A DNA stretch of 64,000 bases, from assembly GCA_020026195.1 (NCBI GenBank), contig JAHHQW010000003.1:16293-80292 (forward strand). Reading direction: 5' to 3'. Position numbers and translations under genes: made by a program. Numbering within the stretch: the first letter of the stretch is position 1; each line of letters starts with the position of its first letter. The stretch comes from Prevotella sp. (GTDB lineage Bacteria; Bacteroidota; Bacteroidia; Bacteroidales; Bacteroidaceae). Below the pieces are notes generated by a model, which was not told the DNA's origin, did no database searches, and saw only the letters and a list, made by a program, of their open reading frames with translations. Positions 62,699-64,000 of the stretch are shown here, piece by piece.

Positions 62699-63601
62699 AT
62701 GTTAGAAAAATTGTCTAAAGAACGTACATTTAGAGATTACATGACCATCACTCTGGGTCTGATTCTCTGCTCAGGTTCTATTGTATTGTTTCTGATGCCC
62801 TATGAACTTACCTCGGGCGGTCTTACGGGTTTCGCACTTATTATCTATTATGCTACGCAAGGTCTTATTCCCGTACATATCACGTTCTTCGTCGTAAACT
62901 TTATCCTACTGGGTTTTGCACTAAAGATTTTAGGTGCCAAATTCCTAATGAAGACTATCTACGGATGGATAGTGATGTCGGCATTACTATGGTTGTTTCA
63001 GGCTGTTCTTGAAGACCCCGAGACAGGAAAACTGCCTAAACTTCTTGGCGAAGGTCAGGAATTTATGGCTACAGTAGTAGGTTCGGGTATCCTTGGTTTC
63101 AGTATTGGTCTTGTGTTCTCTCGTGGCGGCAGTACAGGTGGTACTGATATTATTTCATGGATTGTCAATAAGTATAAGAATGTTTCGCTCGGACGTATGA
63201 TGATGTACTGCGATATCGTAATCATCTCTTCTTGTTACTTCGTATTCCATGACTGGACACGTGTTCTCTTCGGCTACTGTATCCTCTTCATCATGAGTAT
63301 GGTAATCGACTATGTTATCAATTCATCACGTCAGTCTGTACAGTTCCTTATCTTCTCTAAAGAATCTGATAAGGTTGCAGAAGCTATCTCTACAAATATC
63401 GGACGCGGTGTGACACTGCTTCATGGCACAGGATGGTACACAAAGACTGATATGGATGTTGTGGTTGTAATAGCAAAGAAGACGCAGAATTTTGACCTTT
63501 TCCGCACCGTAAAGGCTGTAGATCCGGATGCATTTATTTCACAGACAAATGTGGTAGGTGTTTATGGTGAAGGTTTCGACCAGCTTAAGGTTAAACAATA
63601 A
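62699..63601 (+). CDS. YitT family membrane protein
   Basis: The 300 residues have five to six membrane helices in the first two thirds (for example YMTITLGLILCSGSIVLFLMPYELTSGGLTGFALI and FSRGGSTGGTDIISWIVN) and a C-terminal DUF2179 domain (GRGVTLLHGTGWYTKTDMDVVVVIAKKTQ). This is the YitT/DUF161 family of the inner membrane, whose transported substrate is not settled. It stands alone between two terminators. Confidence 0.9.
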   Translation: MLEKLSKERTFRDYMTITLGLILCSGSIVLFLMPYELTSGGLTGFALIIYYATQGLIPVHITFFVVNFILLGFALKILGAKFLMKTIYGWIVMSALLWLFQAVLEDPETGKLPKLLGEGQEFMATVVGSGILGFSIGLVFSRGGSTGGTDIISWIVNKYKNVSLGRMMMYCDIVIISSCYFVFHDWTRVLFGYCILFIMSMVIDYVINSSRQSVQFLIFSKESDKVAEAISTNIGRGVTLLHGTGWYTKTDMDVVVVIAKKTQNFDLFRTVKAVDPDAFISQTNVVGVYGEGFDQLKVKQ

Positions 63602-64000
63602 AAGGAAGAGCTGTTATTTCAGATAAATAAAATTTTATATAAGGAAGGCACTGCAATTAATGCAGTGCCTTTTTATGTACCGCCGAATACATCCCTGTCA
63701 AGGACATAATATATAGCGTATATCTGTAATGAAAGATTTAACTAAAGAATATTGTTTAGACAGGTTCTTTGCAAAAACGCGGACAAATGTAATTTGAATT
63801 GTGGTAATGTGTCGTTTGTAATATCATAATAATTATTACATAATCTGTTGTACAAAACGGGATATCAGTAATAACTTTATGAATGTAGTAGTACATTATG
63901 ATGTTAAAGGGGTGTAAGGCTCTGTATAAGCAGTATATTAGACTTTTTACGGCTCAGTAGATAAATCATGGGGATAAATTCTTTCACTTTGGATTATTAC
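63602..64000. other. Right-end non-coding region
   Basis: Beyond the terminator at 63645-63674 I see no gene. An ATG at 63968 opens a frame of 11 codons that reaches the window edge, which is too little to call. Confidence 0.5.
63645..63674 (+). terminator. Terminator of the yitT-like gene
   Basis: AGGCACTGCA / TGCAGTGCCT stem with a 5-base loop, then five T residues. Confidence 0.92.

Noticed and set aside
63968..64000. Possible gene start at the right edge
   Set aside because: Only 11 codons are visible, with no promoter box in front.

Overview
The window looks like chromosomal DNA of a Bacteroidota bacterium, most probably Prevotellaceae (Prevotella sensu lato). The reasons are Bacteroidota-type promoters (a -7 box TAnnTTTG, sometimes with a -33 TTTG) ahead of most transcription units, weak Shine-Dalgarno use, a fused feoAB, a gldH lipoprotein, a DUF4835/PorD-like gene, DUF3127 and DUF2723 proteins, and C-terminal type IX secretion (T9SS) sorting domains. 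No transposase, integrase, phage gene or CRISPR array was seen, so almost everything reads as core genome.

Layout. 1-860 (-): N-terminal part of a TonB-dependent/OMP barrel protein. 1245-7716 (+): a purine gene (the IMP cyclohydrolase half of purH only) followed by the rod-shape set mreB-mreC-mreD-mrdA-rodA. 8296-11677 (-): holB, a RicT/PSP1 protein with a nonapeptide-repeat tail, and gldH. 11947-12831 (-): OmpA-family lipoprotein. 12978-18460 (-): a large DUF2723 membrane protein, a polysaccharide deacetylase, queG and an unknown gene. 18624-20561 (+): aguA-aguB, agmatine to putrescine. 20634-23918 (-): three glycosyltransferases and a zinc-ribbon protein. 24066-29703 (-): rsfS-ftsH-cdsA-rsmA and a sodium:solute symporter. 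29883-29954: tRNA-Gln. 29990-31177: a long AT-rich gap with clustered DnaA-box-like sites, a candidate oriC. 31244-31624 (-): DUF3127 protein with an SSB-like tail. 31789-39202 (+): dnaN, an epsilon-like exonuclease, coaBC, DUF4835/porD-like, recN and a TPR protein carrying a degenerate trypsin-like domain. 39363-42002 (+): feoAB. 42137-46868 (+): sppA-lpxK-punA-thiL. 47090-49000 (-): WbpM/CapD-type nucleotide-sugar dehydratase. 49515-57841 (+): four tandem paralogues of a secreted Omp28-like thioredoxin-fold protein with a T9SS sorting tail. 58332-63601 (+): purB, an rRNA pseudouridine synthase with a long Gly/Tyr/Arg-rich tail, asnS and a YitT-family protein.

The least ordinary part is 49430-57900. 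The same gene is present four times, each copy with its own near-identical promoter and its own terminator. The active-site motif is CGxC in all four, but the third residue differs in every copy (CGGC, CGFC, CGYC, CGWC). One copy has lost an internal domain of about 160 residues. This suggests a diversified set of cell-surface thiol proteins exported by T9SS. The second notable point is the gap between the leftward rsfS operon and the rightward dnaN operon, which has the gene orientation, AT content and DnaA-like boxes of a replication origin.
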